The notes under the pieces: generated by a model
What the model saw: the letters and a program-made list of their open reading frames with translations, nothing else
Told to the model about the DNA's origin: nothing
Database searches by the model: none
Translations under genes and position numbers: made by a program
Shown: positions 1 through 8,600 of the stretch, piece by piece
Position numbering within the stretch: position 1 is the stretch's first letter
Layout: each line of letters opens with the position of its first letter
Assembly (NCBI RefSeq): GCF_031569985.1
Contig: NZ_JAMQKA010000003.1
Span: 192,325 to 256,324 of the forward strand
Length of the DNA stretch: 64,000 nt
Source of the DNA: JAMQKA01 sp031569985
GTDB lineage: Bacteria > Bacteroidota > Rhodothermia > Balneolales > Balneolaceae
Direction of reading: 5' to 3'

Positions 1-1281
1 CTTGTTTTCGTCTCCCTTGACTGATTTTTTTGCTTGAAGAATCGTCTCCATACGTTTACCTGTTGTGTTTTCTTCTTTTTGGCTGGGTTTAGTGTTACTC
101 TCCATATTAGCAGTTGGAGCGTTGGCTTCTTGCGGCTCTTCTCCGGCTTCTACCGATTCAGACTTGGACACTTCGGGTGTATGCTCCTCTGAGGCTCCAT
201 TCAATTGTTTGGAAGCGGGTTCTTCTCGTGAAGGTTCTTCCGCTTTCACCTCGTCCGGGGTATTTTCCTCTTGATCATCCAATTCTATTTCTTCTGAGAA
301 TGAATCTTTCTGATCATCCCCGGGACCATTGAAAGCTTCCTGGGTAACCCGATCTTCGTTCAAGGTGGGGGGGGCTTCCGGCTTATCCTTTTCAATCTCT
401 TTTTCTACTGAAATAGCATGGTTCAGTTCGCCATTGGTATAGTTGGAATTGAAGTGTGATTTGCCATTTCCAGCTGAGTTCAGAAACTCGTCACCATATT
501 TATGATCTGAATTTCCATCCATCAGTTCCAGGAGGAACTCCTCATGGGGAGTTGCCGGTTTTTTAAACCAGCCGGCAATGTCATCTTCATATTCGAAAGA
601 ATCAGCATCATTGCTATTCTCTTTTTCACCGTTGCTTTCTTCATTTTCCATTCCTGCAATGGCAAACACTTCCTGTTCGATCTCCTGCTCCTCCTCTTCC
701 TCGTCATATTCATCTGAGAGATCGGTTTCTGTTTCATCAATACTCGTTTCCACCTGGGTATCAATGATTTCCAACTCATCATTAAGTTGAACTTCTATCT
801 CTTCGATTTCGTCGATCTCCTGCTCAGTATTGGCGGGGGAGGGGGATGCTGTATTCCAATCTGCATATCTTGACAATGCGATGAAGGTATCTGTAACAAG
901 CTGTACAAAAGTACTGGATTTTTCTTCTCCCATCACCTTGCGGAACAGGGAATGTATCTTTTCACTGGGTAATTTGTGTACTTCACTATCCAGTTCGAAG
1001 ATCCTGCCGTAGGCTTCTCTCATCCTTGCCGCCATGATGGCTCGTGACTGTTCTGCTGACTCAACGAATTTTGAGTAGTATTTAAGAACCGGCTTGTCAT
1101 CTTCATCAATAAACCCAAGCTTTTTAAACAGAATCACATAATGTATGGAATTGGGTTTTGTGATATCTAATCCCTCTAAAAAACTCTGATTGAAAGAATC
1201 GGGTACCCCTTGGTCTCTGATTTTTATCAGCGCCTGCTCCAATGTATTGGATTTAGTAACGAACGTTTCGAAGATATTCAT
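1..1281 (-). CDS. DUF5343-like protein with long acidic tail (3' end outside window)
   Basis: An uninterrupted reading frame of 427 codons runs from an ATG at 1281 to the window edge, so the C-terminus is missing. Residues 1-145 resemble the DUF5343 family: a short helical domain with GVPDSF near residue 25 and LFKKLGFID near 51, the pattern of a winged-helix-like fold. From about residue 150 the protein is low complexity, rich in Glu, Asp, Ser and Asn, with a run of six Glu near 195, and looks disordered. The function of DUF5343 proteins is unknown to me. The gene lies 68 bp downstream of the WecA-like gene on the same strand and may be the last gene of that transcript. The domain call is recalled from family sequence, not searched. 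Confidence 0.7.
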   Translation of the reverse strand, partial: MNIFETFVTKSNTLEQALIKIRDQGVPDSFNQSFLEGLDITKPNSIHYVILFKKLGFIDEDDKPVLKYYSKFVESAEQSRAIMAARMREAYGRIFELDSEVHKLPSEKIHSLFRKVMGEEKSSTFVQLVTDTFIALSRYADWNTASPSPANTEQEIDEIEEIEVQLNDELEIIDTQVETSIDETETDLSDEYDEEEEEQEIEQEVFAIAGMENEESNGEKENSNDADSFEYEDDIAGWFKKPATPHEEFLLELMDGNSDHKYGDEFLNSAGNGKSHFNSNYTNGELNHAISVEKEIEKDKPEAPPTLNEDRVTQEAFNGPGDDQKDSFSEEIELDDQEENTPDEVKAEEPSREEPASKQLNGASEEHTPEVSKSESVEAGEEPQEANAPTANMESNTKPSQKEENTTGKRMETILQAKKSVKGDENK

Positions 1282-1349
1282 ATTAAGCCTCTTGTATTTT
1301 ATTTGTTGTATTACCCCCAGGTTATTTACCACTCCTGTTATTACTAGCC

Positions 1350-3281
1350 TTATATTGTAGAATCTATAACCTGAGAAATAACCATCTGTTTGTCTGTTGT
1401 ATTTAAATCTATGACCAGATCTTCTATTTTCACATTTGTTTTTTTTAATAATATCTGGTGCTTGCTGGCAAGTTTTTTAATGCTGTTTATCTCCTCCATT
1501 GGCAAATTCACATCGGGAAAAAAAATGGTATCAACTTGGTATTGCTGGCAAATGGAGGGGAGTTTTTGATACCCACCCAGCACTTCATATCCATTGATAA
1601 AAGTGCCCTCTAATTTGGTATTATCATCCAAAAAGCCGACCGGTTTGTACATTTGTTGATACTCGGCCAACAGGTGTTGCAGCAGCAAGGCTCCATGCTC
1701 ATTGGCTCCATAGATGAGGACCTCTCGCTTTCCATATTCATGCCGTTTAAAGAGATAACGCAGTGCGTGATAAGAGATCCTTAGTCCCAGCACCAGGGTC
1801 AGGAGCAGGTAAAAGTTCAGGATCATAAAAGGAATACTCAGCAGATCATTGGATGCGGTCATCAGCGGCAAGGCAATAGTCGTAGCGAGCACGGCATAAA
1901 ATACATTTCTCGATATATACAGCACGTCGCCCCAGCCCATCTGGTGTAAATTCTCTTTATAGAGTCCACTCAGCCAAAATACACTCAACTGGATGATACA
2001 GGCCGCAAGAAGCAAGTTGCTGAATTCCGAAGCGGTAATGGCCTGTGGGCCTATCATATCCAACAGGTAAAACGGGAGGCTGTAGGAGGCCGTAATAAAA
2101 AGCAGGTCCAACAGGCTAAGGAAAACGACTTTGTTCAGGATAAATCGTTCATAAAGCGGTAAAAATATTCCATTACGGAATACATCAATTTCACGATACC
2201 GAAGTTTTTTGATACTCCAGATAAATATGATCACATATATTACAAGTAATATAAATGATTCTTCCAACGAGTTGACGCGTGATATCAACAGGGCACTAAA
2301 TGCAAAAAGAGCCGAAACAATGTAAAGCAAAATGACGGTATTTCGATGCGTTATGCCGCGTGAAAGGATCTGGTGATGGATATGCGCCTTATCCGCCTTG
2401 AACATGCTGGTAAGCTTTTGAGTGATACCTGGCTTGCTACTACCTCCTATATATCCACCCAGGAACCGTCTCAGCATGGAGATCAGCGTGTCACTAATGG
2501 GCAGTCCCAATACCAAAATGGGGAAGAGGATGGAAAATTGAGTTGTCGTTTTGGCTGAACTCAGTATAGAAAGCAGGGCCAGTGCGAACCCGATCAGCAA
2601 GCTGCCCGAATCACCCAGAAAAATACGAGCCGGTTTAAAGTTATATTTCAGAAAACCGATCGTGCTACCGGCAAGCATCAGGGCGAAAAGAGCTATCCAA
2701 GTCAATTCAGCCATGGCGGCAACTATAAATATGGCGAAGCTTGCAATGGCCCCTACACCTGCGGCCAGGCCGTCGAGCCCGTCAATTAAGTTAAACGCGT
2801 TGGTAATCCCGATGATCCATAAAATAGTCAGGGGGTAGTCTATGAGTTCCACATTGAATGGCATGCCCAGCGGATTCATGATGGTTGAAATCTGGAATCC
2901 GGCAAAGTAGATGATACTTGCGATCACAAACTGTACACCAAATTTGATACCTACACTTAGTGGAGTGATGTCATCCCAGATTCCCAGGCCGAGGAGCATT
3001 ATCAGGCTTATTACCACGGCGACAGTTCGGCCGGGATACTGAAAAATTCCGGTAAACCACTCGGGAAAAATTAAATTCAACAGGAAAAATGTAAGACCGA
3101 TGCTAAAAAAAATGACCACTCCCCCCAAACGCGGTTTAGCTTCGGTATGTACTTTACGCTGTTTGGGCTGGTCAACGGCACCAACGGTATAAGCCAGCTT
3201 TATAATCCATGGCGTAAGCACAACTGCACCTATGGCTGGCAGCAGAAATGCAAGGCAATATCTCAAGATGATGTCAGCCAT
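1350..3281 (-). CDS. WecA/MraY-family polyprenyl-phosphate sugar-1-phosphate transferase with C-terminal nucleotide-binding domain
   Basis: Likely transfers a HexNAc-1-phosphate from UDP-sugar to undecaprenyl phosphate at the inner membrane, starting the polysaccharide repeat unit. The N-terminal ~340 residues are polytopic and carry the family motifs: WDD at 102-104, NLIDGLDG at 164-171, FLGDSGS at 221-227 and the HIHH cytoplasmic loop at 300-303. A second membrane block follows (about 380-510), then a Rossmann-like segment (LIYGANEHG near 530) like the CoA_binding_3 region found at the N-terminus of WbaP-type transferases, but without the WbaP catalytic domain. At 643 aa it is nearly twice the usual WecA length. 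It starts 15 bp after the AAA+ gene, so the two are co-transcribed. Substrate is inferred, not shown. Confidence 0.88.
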   Translation of the reverse strand: MADIILRYCLAFLLPAIGAVVLTPWIIKLAYTVGAVDQPKQRKVHTEAKPRLGGVVIFFSIGLTFFLLNLIFPEWFTGIFQYPGRTVAVVISLIMLLGLGIWDDITPLSVGIKFGVQFVIASIIYFAGFQISTIMNPLGMPFNVELIDYPLTILWIIGITNAFNLIDGLDGLAAGVGAIASFAIFIVAAMAELTWIALFALMLAGSTIGFLKYNFKPARIFLGDSGSLLIGFALALLSILSSAKTTTQFSILFPILVLGLPISDTLISMLRRFLGGYIGGSSKPGITQKLTSMFKADKAHIHHQILSRGITHRNTVILLYIVSALFAFSALLISRVNSLEESFILLVIYVIIFIWSIKKLRYREIDVFRNGIFLPLYERFILNKVVFLSLLDLLFITASYSLPFYLLDMIGPQAITASEFSNLLLAACIIQLSVFWLSGLYKENLHQMGWGDVLYISRNVFYAVLATTIALPLMTASNDLLSIPFMILNFYLLLTLVLGLRISYHALRYLFKRHEYGKREVLIYGANEHGALLLQHLLAEYQQMYKPVGFLDDNTKLEGTFINGYEVLGGYQKLPSICQQYQVDTIFFPDVNLPMEEINSIKKLASKHQILLKKTNVKIEDLVIDLNTTDKQMVISQVIDSTI

Positions 3282-3296
3282 GGCGAGTCCATCAGA

Positions 3297-4280
3297 TTAC
3301 GACAAAAAAATTTTCCTATTACGAAATGGAATCTTGAATTCAAACTCTACTTTTTGCAAATCCTGGTCAGTCATTTCAGAGCTCCCGACCAGTTCCTTTA
3401 GCAGCATTTGTTCAGCCCGGAGGAAACTCTTGTTGTATTCCATGGTGGTATTGCCATTGGAGTAGGGGGATTTCCAGTCGATGGAAAAGGGGAGCTGATC
3501 TGCAGTAATCACAGAACCACCGGATACTGCCGTTGCCGCATGTTCAATCGTATTTTTTAGCTGCCTTATGTTGCCGGGCCAGTGATATGAGATGCACTTG
3601 TATACGGCCCGGGGTGAGATGGCATGAACAGGCTTGTCGTTTTCTACTGCATGATCGATCAGGAACTGATCAATCAGCAGCGTGATATCTTCACACCGCT
3701 CCCGCAGTGGTGGAATATGTATAATAGTGGGATTGAGCTGCTTCACCAGCTCATCCCAGTAAGGCTTATCAGCAAGATCGGTGTACGAGTCTTGCTGAAT
3801 TGAAATAATAAGCCTGGAATTGCTTATTTCCTCTGCGTGCTGCGCCATTTTTTGGGCGTTGTGCACGAGTCTAACCAGTATCCTTCTATTTAGCTGGCTT
3901 AATTCTGAGAACGAATTAAAGAATAGCGTCCCTCCTGAAAGGAAGTCCAAACCAAAGTCCTCGCTGCTTTGGTAGGTATCTTCCTCAAGCGTTCTCTCTA
4001 GCTCTCTCATCTTCTCTTGGATAGTCTCTTCAAGTGTATTACAGAATAGATTACCGAACGGTCCATCGGAAAAAGAACTCAATGAATGTATTAGTTTTGC
4101 TGTGCGATGTTTGCCCGTTCCTTGCTCTCCCACTAGAATGATATTTTTATCCGTCGGCGCTATATCCACAATTTGTTTATACAGATCGTGCATAATTTCA
4201 CTGTAGAAATTGACGGTCTCTATTTGAGCGCCATTTTTAGGCAGATCAAGATTTATCGGTTTGTCAGATAGTGTTTTCAT
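3297..4280 (-). CDS. Degenerate sigma-54-activator-like AAA+ protein
   Basis: The 327-aa protein aligns by eye with the central AAA+ domain of sigma-54 enhancer-binding proteins: Walker A GEQGTGK at 51-57, PPLRER at 190-195, WPGNIRQL at 234-241. Two essential elements are missing. There is no GAFTGA loop between 75 and 115, where sigma-54 contact should occur. The Walker B stretch, normally GGTLFLDE, reads GGTLFFNSFSE (117-127), so the catalytic Asp-Glu is lost. No receiver domain precedes it, and the last ~70 residues show no clear Fis-type helix-turn-helix. It therefore probably cannot activate sigma-54 alone and may modulate a true activator encoded elsewhere. It is driven by a sigma-54 promoter of its own (4522-4537), so feedback is possible. 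Co-transcribed with the WecA-like gene. Confidence 0.8.
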   Translation of the reverse strand: MKTLSDKPINLDLPKNGAQIETVNFYSEIMHDLYKQIVDIAPTDKNIILVGEQGTGKHRTAKLIHSLSSFSDGPFGNLFCNTLEETIQEKMRELERTLEEDTYQSSEDFGLDFLSGGTLFFNSFSELSQLNRRILVRLVHNAQKMAQHAEEISNSRLIISIQQDSYTDLADKPYWDELVKQLNPTIIHIPPLRERCEDITLLIDQFLIDHAVENDKPVHAISPRAVYKCISYHWPGNIRQLKNTIEHAATAVSGGSVITADQLPFSIDWKSPYSNGNTTMEYNKSFLRAEQMLLKELVGSSEMTDQDLQKVEFEFKIPFRNRKIFLS

Positions 4281-4521
4281 TAAATAGCTCTCACGATTTA
4301 ATTTAATACCGTAGGTTGTGTTTGTTCGTTGAGGCCTAGCCGGTAATAGAGCCCACTCTCCGAAATAGTATTCTCCTTCACTGAATGTATTAGATTAAAA
4401 ACAAGTGCCATATCACTAATTGGGTTACTTAGTGTGCTCAGTGAAAGTCTACTGTGTGTTTAGCATATGATGATATTAGTATTTGGTTTTGCCGTTATTA
4501 CGACAATCCGTTTATAGTGGT

Positions 4522-4537
4522 ATCAATAAGCGTGCCA
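4522..4537 (-). promoter_or_regulatory. Sigma-54 promoter for AAA+/WecA-like operon
   Basis: Read on the minus strand the site is TGGCACGCTTATTGAT, which fits TGGCAC-N5-TTG. It lies 242 bp before the AAA+ start codon and 99 bp from the operator at 4637-4674. Confidence 0.75.
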
Positions 4538-4636
4538 GTTGAGAATGCAATATTGAAAATATACTTCTGTGGACGTGAGAAGCCGATAATTTATAAATAG
4601 GCTTATTAAACTACTGGTTGGGTGAAAAGATAGAGT

Positions 4637-4674
4637 GAGTAAATTTTACGCAACAGACTGAGTAAAAATTACTC
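4637..4674. promoter_or_regulatory. Tandem-palindrome operator A (putative enhancer site)
   Basis: Two 15-bp palindromes, GAGTAAATTTTACGC (4637) and GAGTAAAAATTACTC (4660), begin 23 bp apart. It sits between divergent sigma-54 promoters, 99 bp from the minus-strand and 177 bp from the plus-strand -24 element, a usual distance for an upstream activator site. The same arrangement occurs five more times in the window. Confidence 0.75.
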
Positions 4675-4850
4675 GATCGCAACAAGTGGGATCCTCATAA
4701 ACAGATATGCGCTCATACTTACTTATGGAGGGGAAACTTATTGCCTGACACAAGTATAAGGGGCTTTGACGACAGGAGGCTTTAATTTTCATAAAATTTA
4801 TTAAACGGTTTTGATGTAGAATCCCACTAAATGAAAATGATTTATCGAAT

Positions 4851-4866
4851 TGGCATAACTATTGTA
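4851..4866 (+). promoter_or_regulatory. Sigma-54 promoter for fcl operon
   Basis: TGGCATAACTATTGTA fits the -24/-12 consensus with the required spacing. It is 156 bp before the fcl start codon and shares operator A with the divergent promoter. Confidence 0.75.
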
Positions 4867-5022
4867 TTCTTTATAAACGTTTGGGATTGATTTGTAATAT
4901 CATCTAGACGCTGTTATTGAAGGAAGAAACAAATAAAAAAAAGTATAGTATTGAGCAGTAGATAGTATGAATAATAAGACAAGTCTATTGTTATTGGGCA
5001 ACCAGGTAAAATTATTTATAAA

Positions 5023-5970
5023 ATGAGAGACAGGACGATTTATATTGCTGGTCATAACGGGATGGTCGGCTCCACTGTGATGGAGACCTTCCGCCAAAGT
5101 GGATATCTGAATCTTGTTACCAGATCCAGCTCTGAACTGGATCTTAGGAAGCAAGCCGATGTATTTGATTTTATGACGAGGGAACAACCTGAGGTCGTAA
5201 TACTTGCTGCAGCCAGGGTGGGCGGCATACTTGCCAACGATAGCTATCCCTACCAGTTTATATATGATAACCTGGCAATTCAAAATAATGTAATAGAGGC
5301 TGCAAGCAGGAACGATGTAGAAAAGCTCATTTTCCTGGGTAGTTCCTGTATTTATCCCAAACACGCATCGCAACCACTAAGGGAAGAGTATCTTTTGACA
5401 GGCAGCCTTGAACCGACCAACCAGTGGTATGCCATAGCTAAAATTGCCGGTATTAAATTATGCGAGGCACTTCGAAAGCAGTACAACAAAAGATTTATGG
5501 CCCTGATGCCTACAAATTTGTATGGGCCCCGCGACAATTTTGACCTCGAGACTTCGCATGTAGTGCCCGCGTTGATTAGAAAATTTCATGAAGCCAAGGA
5601 AAGTGGAGATCAACCGGTAACCCTTTGGGGTACGGGCAGTCCCATGAGAGAATTTTTGCATGTTCAAGACTTGGCGGAGGCGGTCCTTTTCGCAGTTGAA
5701 AACGATCTGGAAGAGAGCATGTATAATATAGGAACGGGTATGGATCTGTCGATAAGAGAGCTTGCACAATTGATCCAGAGCATAGTTGGTCATCGGGGAG
5801 AGATCATTTGGGATACCAGCAAACCCGACGGTACGCCGCGAAAGCTGTTGGATGTTTCAAAAATACATGACGCGGGATGGCACCACTCGATTGAGTTGGA
5901 GAAAGGGTTGGAAGATACCTACAGCTGGTATCTTGAACATCTTAATGAATTGAAAGAAGTAAAGATATAA
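5023..5970 (+). CDS. fcl: GDP-L-fucose synthase
   Basis: Converts GDP-4-keto-6-deoxy-mannose to GDP-L-fucose by 3,5-epimerisation and NADPH reduction in the cytoplasm. The 315-aa length is normal for the family. The Rossmann motif GHNGMVGS is at 10-17, the catalytic serine segment GSSCIYP at 106-112, and YxxxK as YAIAK at 136-140. The partner gmd follows 46 bp later, completing the two-step route from GDP-mannose. The gene order fcl-gmd is reversed from the enterobacterial gmd-fcl order. First gene of an operon reached from the sigma-54 promoter at 4851. The start ATG has no obvious Shine-Dalgarno site, as is common in this phylum. Confidence 0.95.
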   Translation: MRDRTIYIAGHNGMVGSTVMETFRQSGYLNLVTRSSSELDLRKQADVFDFMTREQPEVVILAAARVGGILANDSYPYQFIYDNLAIQNNVIEAASRNDVEKLIFLGSSCIYPKHASQPLREEYLLTGSLEPTNQWYAIAKIAGIKLCEALRKQYNKRFMALMPTNLYGPRDNFDLETSHVVPALIRKFHEAKESGDQPVTLWGTGSPMREFLHVQDLAEAVLFAVENDLEESMYNIGTGMDLSIRELAQLIQSIVGHRGEIIWDTSKPDGTPRKLLDVSKIHDAGWHHSIELEKGLEDTYSWYLEHLNELKEVKI

Positions 5971-6016
5971 GTCGTAACTAGTAGGTTATTAATTTCAAAA
6001 GTTAGAGAGGTTAGTT

Positions 6017-7123
6017 TTGGGAGAGAAAAAAAATAAAGTTGCATTAATTACCGGGGTTACCGGACAAGATGGTTCGTATTTGGCAGAATTTCTGCTCCGT
6101 AAAGGGTACGAAGTTCACGGTATTAAACGGCGTTCCAGTTCATTCAATACCGGTCGAATCGATCATATCTACCATGATCCCCATACGAAGGGGCTACCAT
6201 TTCATCTTCATTACGGGGATTTAACCGACTCAACCAATCTGATACGCATAATCCAGGATATCCAACCTGAGGAGGTATATAATCTCGGTGCACAAAGTCA
6301 TGTTCAGGTCTCATTTGAGGCTCCCGAATACACTGCCAACACCGATGCGCTGGGCGTTTTGCGGCTGCTGGAAGCCATCCGAATTTTAGGTCTTACCGAG
6401 AAAACAAAATTTTACCAGGCCTCAACGAGCGAGTTGTATGGAAAGGTTCAGGAAGTGCCACAAACTGAAAAAACTCCCTTTTATCCACGCTCACCTTATG
6501 CGGCCGCCAAACTATATGCCTATTGGATTCTTGTGAACTACCGTGAGGCTTACAACATGTTTGCGGTAAATGGAATTTTGTTTAACCATGAATCGCCCGT
6601 TAGAGGCGAAACATTTGTAACCCGGAAAATTACAAGGGCAGCAGTTCGTATAGCGGAAGGTCTTCAGGAAAAAATATTTTTGGGGAACCTGGAAGCCAAG
6701 AGAGACTGGGGCCACGCCAAAGATTACGTCGAAGGCATGTACCTGATGCTGCAACAAGATGAGCCGGATGATTATGTCCTGGCCACGGGAGAAACGCATA
6801 GTGTTAGGGAGTTCTGTATCCGTGCTTTTAACCATGCCGGAATTGAGCTCCAATGGATTGGTGAAGGAATTGATGAAAAGGGGATAAATGCTGAAACGGG
6901 AGATACGGTAATCGAAATCGATCCCCGCTATTTCCGTCCCACAGAAGTAGATTTATTAATCGGGGACGCTACTAAGGCGCGTGAAAAACTGGGTTGGAAG
7001 CCTAAGTATTCATTTGATGGACTTATCGAAGAGATGATTCAAGAAGATCGAGAAAAAATTAACTTAATAGTAAATAGTGATAACAATGAAGAATATGCAA
7101 AGATTGCAAAATTCATCAAATAA
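6017..7123 (+). CDS. gmd: GDP-mannose 4,6-dehydratase
   Basis: Catalyses the first step from GDP-mannose toward GDP-fucose (or GDP-rhamnose/perosamine). Extended SDR fold with TGVTGQDGS at 12-20, the catalytic segment STSELYGK at 136-143 and YAAAK at 161-165; RGETFVTRKI is a Gmd signature. Length 368 aa is typical. The start is a TTG preceded by GAGAGG at 6005-6010; no in-frame ATG precedes the glycine-rich loop, so TTG is required. Together with fcl it gives GDP-L-fucose. Its 3' end overlaps the next gene by 38 bp, indicating translational coupling. Confidence 0.96.
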   Translation: MGEKKNKVALITGVTGQDGSYLAEFLLRKGYEVHGIKRRSSSFNTGRIDHIYHDPHTKGLPFHLHYGDLTDSTNLIRIIQDIQPEEVYNLGAQSHVQVSFEAPEYTANTDALGVLRLLEAIRILGLTEKTKFYQASTSELYGKVQEVPQTEKTPFYPRSPYAAAKLYAYWILVNYREAYNMFAVNGILFNHESPVRGETFVTRKITRAAVRIAEGLQEKIFLGNLEAKRDWGHAKDYVEGMYLMLQQDEPDDYVLATGETHSVREFCIRAFNHAGIELQWIGEGIDEKGINAETGDTVIEIDPRYFRPTEVDLLIGDATKAREKLGWKPKYSFDGLIEEMIQEDREKINLIVNSDNNEEYAKIAKFIK

Positions 7124-8486
7124 TATTGACGTCAAAGAGCTGGATGGCCGGACTGGCCTCAAGGATGATTTCATTGAACGTATTCAATCCAGAAAAGCTA
7201 AAGTAGGCATTATTGGATTGGGATACGTTGGACTTCCCCTTTTGTGGACGTTCCATGAAGAGGGTTTCCCTGTGATAGGTTTTGATATTGATCCTGCTAA
7301 AATTGAGGCTATTAATAGCGGCAAGCCCTATATAAAACACCTTGGTTACGAAATGATGGGAAAGTTGGCCGGTTCTGAAAAATGCTCGGCCACTGTTGAC
7401 TTTTCTGGTCTTTCTGAGATGGATGCCATCCTGATGTGCGTGCCCACTCCCTTGAACGACCACCGGGAACCGGATATGCAATATGTGGAAGACACCACCA
7501 GGACCATAGCAAAACATCTTCGAAAGGGACAGCTCGTCATTTTGGAATCCACCACATATCCCGGAACGACGGAGGATCTGATCGTTCCGATTCTCGAAGA
7601 GGGCTCAGGCCTTAGAGCTACTGATGATTTTTTTGTGGCCTATAGCCCCGAGCGCGAAGATCCCGGCAACCCGAACTTTAATACCTCAAAAATTCCCAAA
7701 GTAGTGGGCGCACTGGGATCAGAAGCGTTGGAAATTGCAACATCGCTTTATGACACGGTTGTGGTAGAAACGGTGCCGGTATCCAACAACAAAACTGCTG
7801 AGGCTGTCAAGCTTACCGAAAATATTTTTCGATCGGTGAATATAGCACTTGTAAATGAGTTGAAGGTGGTATTTCAAGAGATGGGGATTGATGTTCATGA
7901 AGTGCTTGATGCTGCCGCGACAAAGCCCTTCGGATTTATGAAGTTTACCCCTGGTCCAGGTTTGGGAGGACATTGTATTCCGATTGATCCCTTTTATCTG
8001 ACCTGGAAAGCCCGGGAGTATGAACAACACACCAGGTTTATTGAACTGGCAGGTGAAATTAATACAAGCATGCCCCGATATGTGATTGAGCGGACTGTTA
8101 AAGCCCTCAATGCACATAGAAAAGCGATGAATGGCAGTAATATTTTAGTCATCGGGTTGGCTTACAAACCAGATGTGGATGACCTGCGAGAGTCCCCCAC
8201 CTTCAAGCTGATGGATCTTCTCAAAGAGTACGGTGCTAATGTATCATACTATGATCATTATATACCAGAAATTTGGTCTACCAGAGAGCATGATGAGTGG
8301 ACAGGCCTAAAAACGGTGGCCTGGAATGAGGAAACGATTTCAAAATTTGATGCTGTCATTATCTCCACCAATCACTCCGATATAAATTATAAAGAGTTGG
8401 TGGAGTGGAATAATGTTATTGTTGATACCAGGAACGCTTTGAAGAACATTGAAGCGAAGGCTGAAAATCAAATATGGAAGGCTTAA
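7086..8486 (+). CDS. UDP-N-acetylhexosamine 6-dehydrogenase (WbpA/WecC family)
   Basis: NAD-dependent four-electron oxidation of a UDP-HexNAc to the uronic acid. Motifs from the ATG at 7086: GLGYVG at 44-49, STTYPGTTE near 156, AEAVKLTEN near 238-246 with the catalytic Lys, and GGHCIP with the catalytic Cys at about 297. The C-terminal substrate-binding domain is complete, so the length (466 aa) is normal. A GTG nine bases upstream (7077) is an alternative start; either overlaps gmd. The next gene is a UDP-GlcNAc 2-epimerase, so the product is probably UDP-ManNAcA or UDP-GlcNAcA. The sequence alone does not settle which. Confidence 0.9.
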   Translation: MKNMQRLQNSSNNIDVKELDGRTGLKDDFIERIQSRKAKVGIIGLGYVGLPLLWTFHEEGFPVIGFDIDPAKIEAINSGKPYIKHLGYEMMGKLAGSEKCSATVDFSGLSEMDAILMCVPTPLNDHREPDMQYVEDTTRTIAKHLRKGQLVILESTTYPGTTEDLIVPILEEGSGLRATDDFFVAYSPEREDPGNPNFNTSKIPKVVGALGSEALEIATSLYDTVVVETVPVSNNKTAEAVKLTENIFRSVNIALVNELKVVFQEMGIDVHEVLDAAATKPFGFMKFTPGPGLGGHCIPIDPFYLTWKAREYEQHTRFIELAGEINTSMPRYVIERTVKALNAHRKAMNGSNILVIGLAYKPDVDDLRESPTFKLMDLLKEYGANVSYYDHYIPEIWSTREHDEWTGLKTVAWNEETISKFDAVIISTNHSDINYKELVEWNNVIVDTRNALKNIEAKAENQIWKA

Positions 8487-8522
8487 ACAAGTACAATATT
8501 TGAAATAAACCAGAAGTTAGCT

Positions 8523-8543
8523 AGCGGGTAATCTATTCCCGCT
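8523..8543 (+). other. Small hairpin inside the nucleotide-sugar operon
   Basis: AGCGGG and CCCGCT form a 6-bp stem around a 9-base loop between the dehydrogenase and wecB. No T-run follows, so it is not a convincing terminator. It could be an mRNA-processing or stabilising hairpin. Confidence 0.3.
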
Positions 8544-8600
8544 GACTAACATGATAGGCAGAACGGTCAAAAACAATCGTCACAGATCACTTATTCCAAG

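Larger units (their letters stand above)
4281..5022. other. Divergent intergenic control region
   Basis: This 742-bp gap separates the minus-strand AAA+/WecA operon from the plus-strand fcl operon. It holds one tandem-palindrome operator and one sigma-54 promoter on each strand, listed separately. No supported reading frame was found. Both 5' leaders are long, about 240 and 156 bp. Confidence 0.7.
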
